A DNA stretch of 20,559 bases from the NCBI GenBank assembly GCA_943323675.2, contig CALPIR020000013.1, positions 1 to 20,559 of the forward strand. The letters run 5' to 3'. This stretch comes from Chitinophaga pinensis. Lineage in GTDB: Bacteria; Bacteroidota; Bacteroidia; UKL13-3. Positions 7,667 through 14,995 of the stretch are shown piece after piece. Under the pieces are notes generated by a model. The model did no database searches and was not told the origin of the DNA. It was given only the letters and a program-made list of their open reading frames with translations. Each line of letters opens with the position of its first letter. Positions within the stretch are counted from its first letter, which is position 1. The position numbers and the translations under genes are program-made.

Positions 7667-9343
7667 ATGTTGGTTAGTATTTTACTAATCATATACAACC
7701 TTTCTATTGCATTTGCAGCAGGTGTTGTTTTTACGCGTTTGCTTAGCAAAATTTGTGGTATTGCAATTGCTATACTTCATCCTACATTATACGTAATTAT
7801 TGGCTGGGGAAGTATTGCAATGTTGTTGCAGGTCTATCATCTATTCTTTCCTGTTAATTTATTTGCGCACATTTACATCTGGCTTTCAATTGTTATTTTG
7901 GCAACAGGTCAATTTAAAATGATAGCCAAAGATGTGGTGTCCTCTTTACATCAAATTAGCAGTAAAAAACACGTTGCTGTTGGCATCGGATTTTTGATCC
8001 TTGTTTTAATAAACATTATTTCACGTAAAGCAGATGGAGATATAGGAGATTATCACTTACAAGCCATTAGATGGATAGAAGAATATGCTGCAGTGCCTGG
8101 AATTGGAAATATTAGACGGCAATTGGGGAACAACAGCAACTGGTTTTTACTACAAGCATTTGGTGGGCTTCACTTTTTAGGGATACGTTCTGTATATACC
8201 TTAAATGCAGCATTAGTTATAATGGCAGCCTTATATGTTACCCCACATTTAAAGCAACATTTTTGGTTGCGCAACCTCTTATTGCTTTTTTATTTTGCCA
8301 TAGTTGCTACAAGAAAGTATACAGGCGGTGTTACCAATGATATAAGCATAACCATAGGCATAATTATCTTGTTTTGTTGGTTTACCGATATAATAAACAA
8401 CCACAATAAAAAGGCAATTGAATTGTTGATGTTAGTGGTATTAACCATGCTATTAATAACTTATAAATTGAGTGCGTTACCAATGGTATTGTTTGCAATT
8501 GGTGTCTTTTTTTATGCATTCAAACAGCAACTCATAACCAAACGAATTATCTATTTTATAATAGGAATTGGTGTGCTAATTTTTATACCTTGGTTTATTA
8601 CAAATATTATACATTCGGGTTATTTATTATTTCCTGTAACAAGCAGTAATTTTTTTGATGTTGATTGGAAAATGCGCCCCGAAATTGTGGCTTACGAAGT
8701 ATACGCAAATCTTGCTTATGCCCGTGCACCAAATATAGATATTGAAGTATCGAGATACTACACCTTTAGCCAATGGTGGCCACATTGGATTAAAAGTATT
8801 GATATATTTAGCTTTATTCTACTTGGTGGCGGCTTGTTTTTTTATGTTATACTGATTATACAGTGGTTAAACAATAAGCGCTTTAGAAACCAATTTAAAA
8901 CACATTACTATTGGATCATAGCCTCAACATGCATGGTTGCACTCGTACTTTGGTTTACCCACGGGCCTACTCCACGTTTTGTTTTTGGATATTTGGTATT
9001 TACCATCACCATGGGAATCAACTTATTTCATCAAACCACCCTACAGCAATTACTCTATAAACACAAGTTTAGTTTAGTAGCTACCCTATTAATTGTATTA
9101 ATTGCTTCATCCGTAAAAAATCAAATAACAAACCAAATCTTTTCAAACAATTTAATAATGCCACCAAGCTATATGCAACCCCAAATACAAAATTTTGCGG
9201 TTAATGGTGGTGCGTTAAATGTACCATTACCTAAACAACAGTGTTGGGACAGTAAATTACCGTGTACCAATTTACCTGATAGCGGTATAGAATACCGTGG
9301 AATTACCTTAAATCAAGGCTTTAGAATTAAAACACAACACTAA
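7667..9343 (+). CDS. LIC_10190-like polytopic membrane protein
   Basis: A 558-residue protein with about a dozen hydrophobic segments. After three or four N-terminal helices comes a conserved hydrophilic loop: GDIGDYHLQ (124-132), then RWIEEYAAVPGIGN (135-148) and LGNNSNWFLL (153-162). The string D-Y-H, the Trp-x-Glu-x-Tyr region and Pro-Gly-x-x-Asn, then Asn-Ser, is what I recall for the family named LIC_10190 membrane proteins; I am reasonably but not fully sure. A first-loop acidic residue followed by many helices suggests a GT-C glycosyltransferase fold, as in its upstream neighbour, with Asp125 or Asp128 as candidate catalytic residues. The C-terminal 60 residues are soluble with a Cys pair (QQCWDSKLPCTN) that may form a periplasmic disulfide. 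Substrate unknown. The ATG follows the YfhO stop by 3 nt, indicating coupled translation. Confidence 0.7.
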   Translation: MLVSILLIIYNLSIAFAAGVVFTRLLSKICGIAIAILHPTLYVIIGWGSIAMLLQVYHLFFPVNLFAHIYIWLSIVILATGQFKMIAKDVVSSLHQISSKKHVAVGIGFLILVLINIISRKADGDIGDYHLQAIRWIEEYAAVPGIGNIRRQLGNNSNWFLLQAFGGLHFLGIRSVYTLNAALVIMAALYVTPHLKQHFWLRNLLLLFYFAIVATRKYTGGVTNDISITIGIIILFCWFTDIINNHNKKAIELLMLVVLTMLLITYKLSALPMVLFAIGVFFYAFKQQLITKRIIYFIIGIGVLIFIPWFITNIIHSGYLLFPVTSSNFFDVDWKMRPEIVAYEVYANLAYARAPNIDIEVSRYYTFSQWWPHWIKSIDIFSFILLGGGLFFYVILIIQWLNNKRFRNQFKTHYYWIIASTCMVALVLWFTHGPTPRFVFGYLVFTITMGINLFHQTTLQQLLYKHKFSLVATLLIVLIASSVKNQITNQIFSNNLIMPPSYMQPQIQNFAVNGGALNVPLPKQQCWDSKLPCTNLPDSGIEYRGITLNQGFRIKTQH

Positions 9344-9354
9344 GTATTTTTCTT

Positions 9355-9384
9355 TTTGTTGTTGATGTTTTAGCATTTAATTTG
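9355..9384 (+). promoter_or_regulatory. Candidate promoter of the threonine dehydrogenase gene
   Basis: TTTG (9355-9358), an 18-base spacer and TTAATTTG (9377-9384) match the Bacteroidota TTTG / TAnnTTTG pattern with one mismatch. Transcription would start near 9390, which rules out the in-frame GTG at 9384 as a start and favours the ATG at 9411. It would also separate this gene from the two membrane-protein genes upstream. Confidence 0.4.
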
Positions 9385-9410
9385 TGCCCATTATAAAAAT
9401 AACAAACAAC

Positions 9411-10343
9411 ATGGCAACCGAAAAGATATTGATAGTAGGCTCTCAAGGCCAAATAGGATTAGAATTAACTCAAGAGTTACGTGCAATTTATGGTAATGAT
9501 AACGTTATTGCCAGCGATTTAAAAGCACCTGAGCTGAGTAACGGACCATTCGAGACCTTGGATATCATGGACAAAAACAGGTTAGATGAGATATTTAAAA
9601 AGCACAACGTTACTCAAGTATATTTATTAGCGGCACTACTATCTGCAACTGCCGAAAAAAATCCACGTTTTGCTTGGGACCTAAACATGGAAGGATTGTT
9701 TAATGTACTTAATGCCGCCAAAGACGGGGTGATAAAAAAAGTGTATTGGCCAAGTTCTATTGCGGTTTTTGGGCCAACAACACCTAAGAAAAACACACCT
9801 CAATATACCGTTATGGAACCTAATACCATTTATGGCATTAGCAAACAAGCCGGTGAACGCTACTGCGAATATTACCACCAAAAATATGGTGTAGATGTAA
9901 GAAGTATTCGCTACCCTGGATTAATAGGACACAAAAGTGCCCCAGGCGGTGGAACAACAGATTATGCAGTACACATTTACCACGAAGCACTTAAAAATAA
10001 AAAATATGAATGCTTTTTGAGTGCGGATACAGAATTACCAATGATGTATATGCCTGATGCGTTAAAAGCTACGATAACATTAATGGAAGCTCCGGCTGAA
10101 CAGGTTAAAATTAGAAGCAGTTATAATGTTGCGGGGATGAGTTTTAACCCAGAAGATATTGCTGCTGAAATTAGAAAATACATACCTGATTTTACGATTA
10201 GCTATAACCCAGATTTCCGCCAAGCCATTGCAAATAGTTGGCCTCAAAGTATTGATGATACGCAAGCAAAAGCAGATTGGGGTTGGAAACCACAATACGA
10301 TTTAGCAAGCATGACCAAAGACATGTTAGATAACTTGAAGTAA
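9411..10343 (+). CDS. L-threonine 3-dehydrogenase, short-chain (SDR/epimerase-like) type
   Basis: A 310-residue cytoplasmic NAD-dependent enzyme that oxidises L-threonine to 2-amino-3-ketobutyrate, which is then split to glycine and acetyl-CoA by a ligase (not in this window). The N-terminal Rossmann motif is VGSQGQIG (G10, G13, G16). The extended-SDR catalytic Tyr141 and Lys145 lie in TIYGISK, with the Ser-rich strand WPSSIAVFG before them. The string PGLIGHKSAPGGGTTDYA is the signature that separates this TDH family from sugar epimerases, as are the later MMYMPDA and SWPQSIDD. The length is normal for the family. I chose ATG 9411 over an in-frame GTG at 9384, since MATEKILIVGS puts the Rossmann strand at the usual position and the GTG overlaps a likely promoter element. 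The gene follows the membrane-protein pair by 67 nt and has no obvious functional link to it. Confidence 0.9.
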   Translation: MATEKILIVGSQGQIGLELTQELRAIYGNDNVIASDLKAPELSNGPFETLDIMDKNRLDEIFKKHNVTQVYLLAALLSATAEKNPRFAWDLNMEGLFNVLNAAKDGVIKKVYWPSSIAVFGPTTPKKNTPQYTVMEPNTIYGISKQAGERYCEYYHQKYGVDVRSIRYPGLIGHKSAPGGGTTDYAVHIYHEALKNKKYECFLSADTELPMMYMPDALKATITLMEAPAEQVKIRSSYNVAGMSFNPEDIAAEIRKYIPDFTISYNPDFRQAIANSWPQSIDDTQAKADWGWKPQYDLASMTKDMLDNLK

Positions 10344-10527
10344 CGTACACTTTACTTTTATTCAACAACTTAAGCTTCAGAATTAATTGATTATTTGAGT
10401 ATTTTATAAAGGCACATTGTCATTTTATTTAAACACTAAATACGCGCCATATTACAGAATTGAGTGAAGTAAGCTATTGGGTATCATTATTAAACAAAAA
10501 TTCCTATAATTGAAAAAAAATAATAAC

Positions 10528-12060
10528 ATGAAAATTGCACAAATTTTAATTATCCTCTTAATAACCAGCACAATAACATTAGCTCAAAATATTGAAGTAA
10601 ACTGGGGAAAAGAAACCAAATCAGATAAGCAACTAAGAATTGGTGGCGTTTTAGGTAGCGACCCCAACGGTTACCTCATTACCAAGTATAACATTACTGG
10701 AATGTTTGGTAAATCTAAAACTTGGATTGCAAGACATAACCTAGACCATGAGGTTGAGTATACCATAGAAGTGCCTAACGAGATAAATAAGAAAGACATT
10801 TCTAGAGAAGGAATGTATAAAGTAAAAGATAGGATTTTCATTTTTAACTCTCAAAACGATAAAAAAGCGGATGTTAATAAATTATACTTATCTATTATTG
10901 ATAAAGCTGGCAACATTGGAGAAGAAAAATTAGTTGATGAAATTTCATACAAAGGGAAAAAAGATAAAGGCGGATTTGATATTCATCACCTACCAAACTC
11001 AGAAAACTTTTTAATAACACACAACGAAGGTTATACTAAAAAAGGAAACGAAGAAGTAAACTACAAATTATACGATTATGACTTTAAATTAAAGTGGGAA
11101 AAAGCCATTGAGCTTCCTTATAAAGACAAAAAATTCAGTATTGTAGGTTATCAAATTGATGAGGCTGGAAATGTATACCTATACGGTAACATACCAGTAA
11201 GTAAAGACCTAAACAAGAAAGTTATTTTTGCCTATTACCCAGCAACCAATAAACTAGAAGAAGTTAAGGTTGAATTTGGAAAGGCTTACCGCATATCAGA
11301 TTTAAATTTTGTTTATACCAAAGGTGTACTTCAATTCACAGGTTTTTACTACGACCAAAAAGGTGGAATTCAAGGTGTATTTATCACTAAAATAAACGCC
11401 AAAACATTAAGCACAGAAGTAGAAAAAACAATTCCTTTTTCTAAAAAAGATTTGCTGATGTTTACAACCGAAAGAGCAGCAAAAAAAGGCAAAGGTATTT
11501 TAGCAAACTTTGATGTTAGACAAATTTTAGTTAAAGAAAATGGCGACTTTTTTATTATTGGAGAAGCTTTTCAATTGGTAGTTACAACATACCGCGACTC
11601 AAGAACTGGTGCTACTAGTACTACTTACACCTACTATTACAATGATATTATGGTGGTAAGTTTATCAAAAGATGCTGAAATAAACTGGGTGCAAAAAATA
11701 CCAAAGAAACAAATAAGTCAAAATGATGGTGGATATTACTCGTCATACGTTTTTGTTAACGATGAAAATAACCTTTACATGATGTTTAACGACAATCCCA
11801 AAAACCTTTCACCTAAAACAAAACCAGAGAAAAGGGGAACCTATTTTGCCTCAACCCGTAATCCTAAAAAATTAGTAGTGGCATTATCAACGGTTAATCA
11901 AAAAACAGGCGAATTCACATCAGAGATTTTCTTCAAATCAAAAACTGAAGGTAAAGCCGTGTTTGTTCCTAAATTTAATCAGAAACTAAACGACAAACAA
12001 ACCCTTATTTATGCTGAAAAGGGTAAAACAAATCGGTTTGGTGTTATCACAGTTAAGTAG
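10528..12060 (+). CDS. Secreted beta-rich protein of unknown function
   Basis: A 510-residue exported protein with a clear signal peptide (MKIAQILIILLITSTITLAQ, cut after residue 20). The frame is also open from a TTG at 10510, but that would add six polar residues before the signal, so ATG 10528 is preferred. The mature part is rich in short strands with motifs such as DEAGNVYLYGN, KENGDFFIIGE and NDENNLYMMF, spaced in a way that suggests a beta-propeller. This is a judgement by eye, and no named domain is recognised. It is basic and lysine-rich, with no lipobox, no T9SS sorting domain and no membrane helix after the signal, so it should be periplasmic or released. The protease-lipoprotein gene follows after 41 nt, so the three genes to 14335 probably form one unit. 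I saw no good promoter in the 184 bases upstream. Confidence 0.72.
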   Translation: MKIAQILIILLITSTITLAQNIEVNWGKETKSDKQLRIGGVLGSDPNGYLITKYNITGMFGKSKTWIARHNLDHEVEYTIEVPNEINKKDISREGMYKVKDRIFIFNSQNDKKADVNKLYLSIIDKAGNIGEEKLVDEISYKGKKDKGGFDIHHLPNSENFLITHNEGYTKKGNEEVNYKLYDYDFKLKWEKAIELPYKDKKFSIVGYQIDEAGNVYLYGNIPVSKDLNKKVIFAYYPATNKLEEVKVEFGKAYRISDLNFVYTKGVLQFTGFYYDQKGGIQGVFITKINAKTLSTEVEKTIPFSKKDLLMFTTERAAKKGKGILANFDVRQILVKENGDFFIIGEAFQLVVTTYRDSRTGATSTTYTYYYNDIMVVSLSKDAEINWVQKIPKKQISQNDGGYYSSYVFVNDENNLYMMFNDNPKNLSPKTKPEKRGTYFASTRNPKKLVVALSTVNQKTGEFTSEIFFKSKTEGKAVFVPKFNQKLNDKQTLIYAEKGKTNRFGVITVK

Positions 12061-12101
12061 TTTTAGAGGTGTTAGTTAAGGTTAAGTATTAATAAGATAA
12101 A

Positions 12102-13619
12102 ATGACAAGATATATTACCGTTGCTTTCTCGCTGATTATGCTCCTGCTATCAAGTTGTGCAACTCTACTTGATGTGAAGAGCCAAAAAACAAAAGGAATA
12201 TTTATTACAAGTAACACCCTTAATGCAAAAGTGTTTAACAGTAAAAATCAGCTTATTGGTACAACACCGTTACTTTACAATCCAAGCAAAAACACAGGAC
12301 TACAAACCTTAACAATAGAAAAAGACCAATACGAATCACAAAAAATAACAATTGAGAAAAAAGAAAAAGCTGGTTTTGCTTTCTTAGATGCAATGCTTCT
12401 TTGTGTACCCTGCTTGGTAGATTATCCAACAGGAAATATCTATAAATATAACCAAGATACTTTTTCGGTTCACTTAAAGAGAATTTATGATAAAGATGTT
12501 GAACGCGTAAGTTTTGTTTTTGAAGAAACCGATTGGAAAATAGCCGATGGTTCTAAAATAGGAAAAAGCATAAATGATCCTGTTTATTTCAAAAAATCAT
12601 CATATGCGTCTTATCTGTACAAATCTTTATCGTGCGAAGGGCAAAACTACAATAGGTATAAAATTATAAATTGTAATGAAGATTTATCGAAAGAAAATTC
12701 GCTGCTGATTAATGCAAACAGCATTTTGATTAAGCCTATTGTAAACGAACTCAGAACTAACTTTTTAAAAGAAAAAGGCGTTTACAATACAACGGTTAAT
12801 GCATCTGTTACTTGGATTTTCTCGAAACGATCTGGTAAGGTGATAAAAGAAGTACAACAAACGTTTATTAAAAAGAGTGATCGAGCTGATACCAAAACAT
12901 TACTTGCAAGAGGATTAAGCGAGACCCTTGCAAATATTATTGAAAACGACACCAACTATAATTTATTTATTGCTGAATCTAAAACCAATAAAGAACAAGA
13001 AAATCTTTTTAATGAAATAAAAATTGAACCGAATAAAGCACCAACCTTTAGTAAAAATAAAGACTTAATAGGTTATTTAATGAAGGGTGTGGTAACGATT
13101 AAACATGGTGATGGACACGGCAGTGGTTTTTTCATCTCAAATGATGGTTATTTGATAACAAACTACCATGTAATAAAAGATAAAAAACAGGTTGATGTAC
13201 AGCTGAACGAATCGATTACATTAACCGCAGAATTAGTTCGAGGAGATGAGGTTTATGATGTGGCATTATTAAAGGTAAGCGGTCAAAATTTCAGAGGCCT
13301 AGCGCTCATCAATTCAGACTCTGCACAAACAGGCGAAGATGTTTTTGCCATCGGAACACCAAGCGACATATCACTAGGACAATCCGTTACAAAAGGAATC
13401 ATTAGCGGTAAAAGAAAGATAGGTGAAAAAATATATTTTCAAACTGATGTATCAATAAATAGCGGAAACAGCGGTGGCCCATTACTAAATGAAAATGGCG
13501 AAATTATTGGAATGGTAACTATGAAATTGGTTGGTGATGGCATTGAAGGTATTGGGTTTTGCGTTCCTTCTAACACAATTATGGAGAAGTTAAATATTAA
13601 ACTACAACCTAAGCAATGA
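12102..13619 (+). CDS. Lipoprotein with PEGA-like region and C-terminal trypsin-like serine protease
   Basis: A 505-residue protein in three parts. (a) The signal peptide ends in a lipobox LSSC (Cys19), followed by ATLLD without Asp at +2, so it is likely anchored in the outer membrane. (b) Residues about 30-85 look like a PEGA domain (AKVFNSKNQLIGTTPLLYNP, then LTIEKDQYESQKITI), followed by a middle region I do not recognise. (c) Residues about 335-505 form a trypsin-like domain of the HtrA/Deg type with a complete triad: His356 (TNYHVI), Asp386 (YDVALLKV) and Ser457 (SGNSGGP). The oxyanion context is normal, so it should be active. No PDZ domain follows, unlike DegP or DegS, and there is no room for one before the stop. 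The substrate is unknown; the neighbouring exported proteins are candidates. The stop overlaps the next start by 4 nt (ATGA). Confidence 0.88.
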   Translation: MTRYITVAFSLIMLLLSSCATLLDVKSQKTKGIFITSNTLNAKVFNSKNQLIGTTPLLYNPSKNTGLQTLTIEKDQYESQKITIEKKEKAGFAFLDAMLLCVPCLVDYPTGNIYKYNQDTFSVHLKRIYDKDVERVSFVFEETDWKIADGSKIGKSINDPVYFKKSSYASYLYKSLSCEGQNYNRYKIINCNEDLSKENSLLINANSILIKPIVNELRTNFLKEKGVYNTTVNASVTWIFSKRSGKVIKEVQQTFIKKSDRADTKTLLARGLSETLANIIENDTNYNLFIAESKTNKEQENLFNEIKIEPNKAPTFSKNKDLIGYLMKGVVTIKHGDGHGSGFFISNDGYLITNYHVIKDKKQVDVQLNESITLTAELVRGDEVYDVALLKVSGQNFRGLALINSDSAQTGEDVFAIGTPSDISLGQSVTKGIISGKRKIGEKIYFQTDVSINSGNSGGPLLNENGEIIGMVTMKLVGDGIEGIGFCVPSNTIMEKLNIKLQPKQ

Positions 13620-14335
13620 AAAAAATTCTAGTATTCATAATTTTCTCTATAACTGCACTTGTAACCTTTGGGCAGAAAAGAAACAATATAAAATTAATTG
13701 GCTTTGGTTACGATACTTGGACTAATGCAGACAATTACCTTGGTATAGGCTATACAGACGAATTCGTGAATAGCAGCAGCCGATTTAGTTATACACTTGG
13801 CTACGAAAGATTAATTGGCAGCAGGCTTTCAGTAAGCGGAACATACAACTATATATTTGGGTCAGACCAAGATGAATTTAATGATGAAACCTCATTTCAA
13901 ACAGATTATAAACCAGAAGAAATACCAGACCAATTTTTTTATAAAGGCTTTTACACCTCATCCGGATACACATTAGGGTACGAAACCAAATATTTCTTTA
14001 ATGAGTTTGACGAAGATGGGGCCAATAGCCTATTTATTGGATTTAATTACCAATACACAAAATTTAAAGAGGAATTAAGTGACGTTCAATATGAGTTATC
14101 ACCCGCATTCAGTCGCAATTATACAACACCCAAAGACTATTCTGCAAGAGATTATTCTATAAACAGATTAGGCGTTAAATTAGGGGCAACATACACGGGA
14201 GCGCTATCTAGCGAATTTGCTATTGGGATGTACTTAAATATGCCAGCTGGCTTTGATGATTCAGCATGGCGAACGCCTGTGGCAATAAATCCCTTAAGCT
14301 TTAATTTAACTTGGATATTGGGAGTACCATTTTAA
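13616..14335 (+). CDS. Small outer-membrane beta-barrel-like protein
   Basis: A 239-residue protein with a signal peptide ending near TFGQ (residue 20). The mature part alternates polar and hydrophobic residues in strands such as FSYTLGYERLIG, LSVSGTYNYIFG, FIGFNYQYTKF and GVKLGATYTG, with aromatic residues near strand ends and a C-terminal FNLTWILGVPF ending in Phe, as in outer-membrane barrels. Eight to ten strands would fit. No named family is recognised. Its start overlaps the stop of the protease lipoprotein by four bases (ATGA), so the two are translated together; a shared role at the outer membrane is inferred. A strong hairpin terminator follows at 14407. Confidence 0.7.
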   Translation: MKKILVFIIFSITALVTFGQKRNNIKLIGFGYDTWTNADNYLGIGYTDEFVNSSSRFSYTLGYERLIGSRLSVSGTYNYIFGSDQDEFNDETSFQTDYKPEEIPDQFFYKGFYTSSGYTLGYETKYFFNEFDEDGANSLFIGFNYQYTKFKEELSDVQYELSPAFSRNYTTPKDYSARDYSINRLGVKLGATYTGALSSEFAIGMYLNMPAGFDDSAWRTPVAINPLSFNLTWILGVPF

Positions 14336-14406
14336 TTCTGCAAATAAAGGCGTATTGAACCAACATATCTGTTTCAAAAAGATTACAATTTTAATATAAT
14401 AAAAAA

Positions 14407-14435
14407 GCCTGGCTCAATTAGAGTCAGGCTTTTTT
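14407..14435. terminator. Bidirectional hairpin terminator
   Basis: GCCTGGCTC (14407-14415), a 5-base loop and GAGTCAGGC (14421-14429) form a 9-bp stem with one G-T pair. It is flanked by A6 on the left and T6 on the right, so it can stop transcription of the three-gene unit on the plus strand and of tRNA-Pro on the minus strand. Confidence 0.88.
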
Positions 14436-14437
14436 AG

Positions 14438-14511
14438 TCGGGGTGGCAGGATTCGAACCTACGACCTCCACATCCCAAATGTGGCGCGATACCGGGCTAC
14501 GCTACACCCCG
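14438..14511 (-). tRNA. tRNA-Pro (anticodon TGG)
   Basis: Read on the minus strand, the 74-base gene has acceptor arms CGGGGTG / CACCCCG, an anticodon stem-loop CCACA-TTTGGGA-TGTGG with anticodon TGG, the T-loop GGTTCGAATCC and discriminator A. The 3' CCA is not encoded, as is common in Bacteroidota. A Bacteroidota-type promoter lies about 42 bases upstream and a hairpin terminator directly downstream. Confidence 0.95.
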
Positions 14512-14550
14512 AAAACGTTTATGGCTTTGTTTTCACTAACCTAAACGCGG

Positions 14551-14570
14551 TGCAAAAGTAACCTTTTGCA
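14551..14570. repeat. 8-bp inverted repeat overlapping the tRNA-Pro promoter
   Basis: TGCAAAAG (14551-14558), TAAC, CTTTTGCA (14563-14570) is a perfect 8-bp inverted repeat. One arm contains most of the -7 element of the tRNA-Pro promoter and the other lies in the spacer. It could be an operator or simply the result of the promoter sequence matching nearby bases. Confidence 0.5.
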
Positions 14571-14583
14571 GTGGTTTTCCAAA
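14553..14583 (-). promoter_or_regulatory. Promoter of tRNA-Pro
   Basis: On the minus strand, TTTG (14583-14580), a 19-base spacer and TACTTTTG (14560-14553) match the Bacteroidota -33 / -7 consensus with no mismatch. Transcription should begin near 14546, giving a leader of about 35 bases before the mature tRNA. Confidence 0.75.
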
Positions 14584-14613
14584 TATTATGCTAACTTAAT
14601 TTGGACTAGCTTG

Positions 14614-14702
14614 CGGAGAGAGAGGGATTCGAACCCTCGATACAGTTTTCACCGTATGTCGGTTTAGCAAACCGGTGGTTTCAGCCACTCACCCATCTCT
14701 CC
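14614..14702 (-). tRNA. tRNA-Ser (anticodon GCT)
   Basis: An 89-base class II tRNA on the minus strand. Acceptor arms are GGAGAGA / TCTCTCC with discriminator G. The anticodon loop TTGCTAA gives GCT, reading AGC and AGT codons. The long variable arm folds as ATACGG / CTGTAT, as expected for Ser, and the T-arm is GAGGG-TTCGAAT-CCCTC. The base of the anticodon stem has one C-A mismatch. CCA is not encoded. Confidence 0.94.
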
Positions 14703-14705
14703 GGG

Positions 14706-14728
14706 CCTCCTAAAATAATTCTAGGAGG
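14706..14728. repeat. Short inverted repeat in the tRNA-Ser leader
   Basis: CCTCCTA (14706-14712), a 9-base loop and TAGGAGG (14722-14728) form a perfect 7-bp stem between the -7 element and the 5' end of tRNA-Ser. The predicted start site falls inside the upstream arm, so only part of it may be transcribed. Function unknown. Confidence 0.5.
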
Positions 14729-14730
14729 TG

Positions 14731-14762
14731 CAAAAGTATGCAACTGACCTATAACAAACAAA
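14731..14762 (-). promoter_or_regulatory. Promoter of tRNA-Ser
   Basis: On the minus strand, TTTG (14762-14759), a 20-base spacer and TACTTTTG (14738-14731) match the Bacteroidota consensus exactly. The -7 element and the four bases after it (TACTTTTGCACC) are identical to those of the tRNA-Pro promoter. Confidence 0.75.
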
Positions 14763-14995
14763 TCTTTTCTCAAAAAATATCATTTATTGTACTTCTTACT
14801 TAAAATGCGATTTTTGTGCTAAATATATTGTTTTGATTCTTTGATGTTTATAAAAGTCATACAACTTATTACTTGTTTTATTTAATCTATTATACAAAGT
14901 TAGTACTCGAAAAGCCTCAAAAATTGAAAACAAGACGATTGCACCAAGGTTGTAAACCGCCAAGGTGTTAAGTAACCAAATTAAACTATACCATT

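Noticed and set aside
9384..10343. NAD-dependent sugar epimerase
   Set aside because: The fold is shared, but the PGLIGHKSAPGGGTTDYA string is typical of short-chain threonine dehydrogenase.
12102..13619. DegP/HtrA chaperone-protease
   Set aside because: The protease domain is HtrA-like, but there is no PDZ domain and the N-terminal half is a lipoprotein with a PEGA-like region, so a DegP name would mislead.
14438..14702. tRNA genes as an integration site of a mobile element
   Set aside because: No integrase, no duplicated tRNA end and no change in gene content was seen on either side.
14941..14971. Direct repeat CCAAGGT (14944-14950 and 14960-14966) just before the AAA+ gene
   Set aside because: Only seven bases and two copies; not enough to call an operator or attachment site, although it lies close to the start codon.
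14703..14995. Promoter for the AAA+ gene
   Set aside because: Several TTTG and TA-rich strings occur, but no pair has the right spacing and a good TAnnTTTG match.
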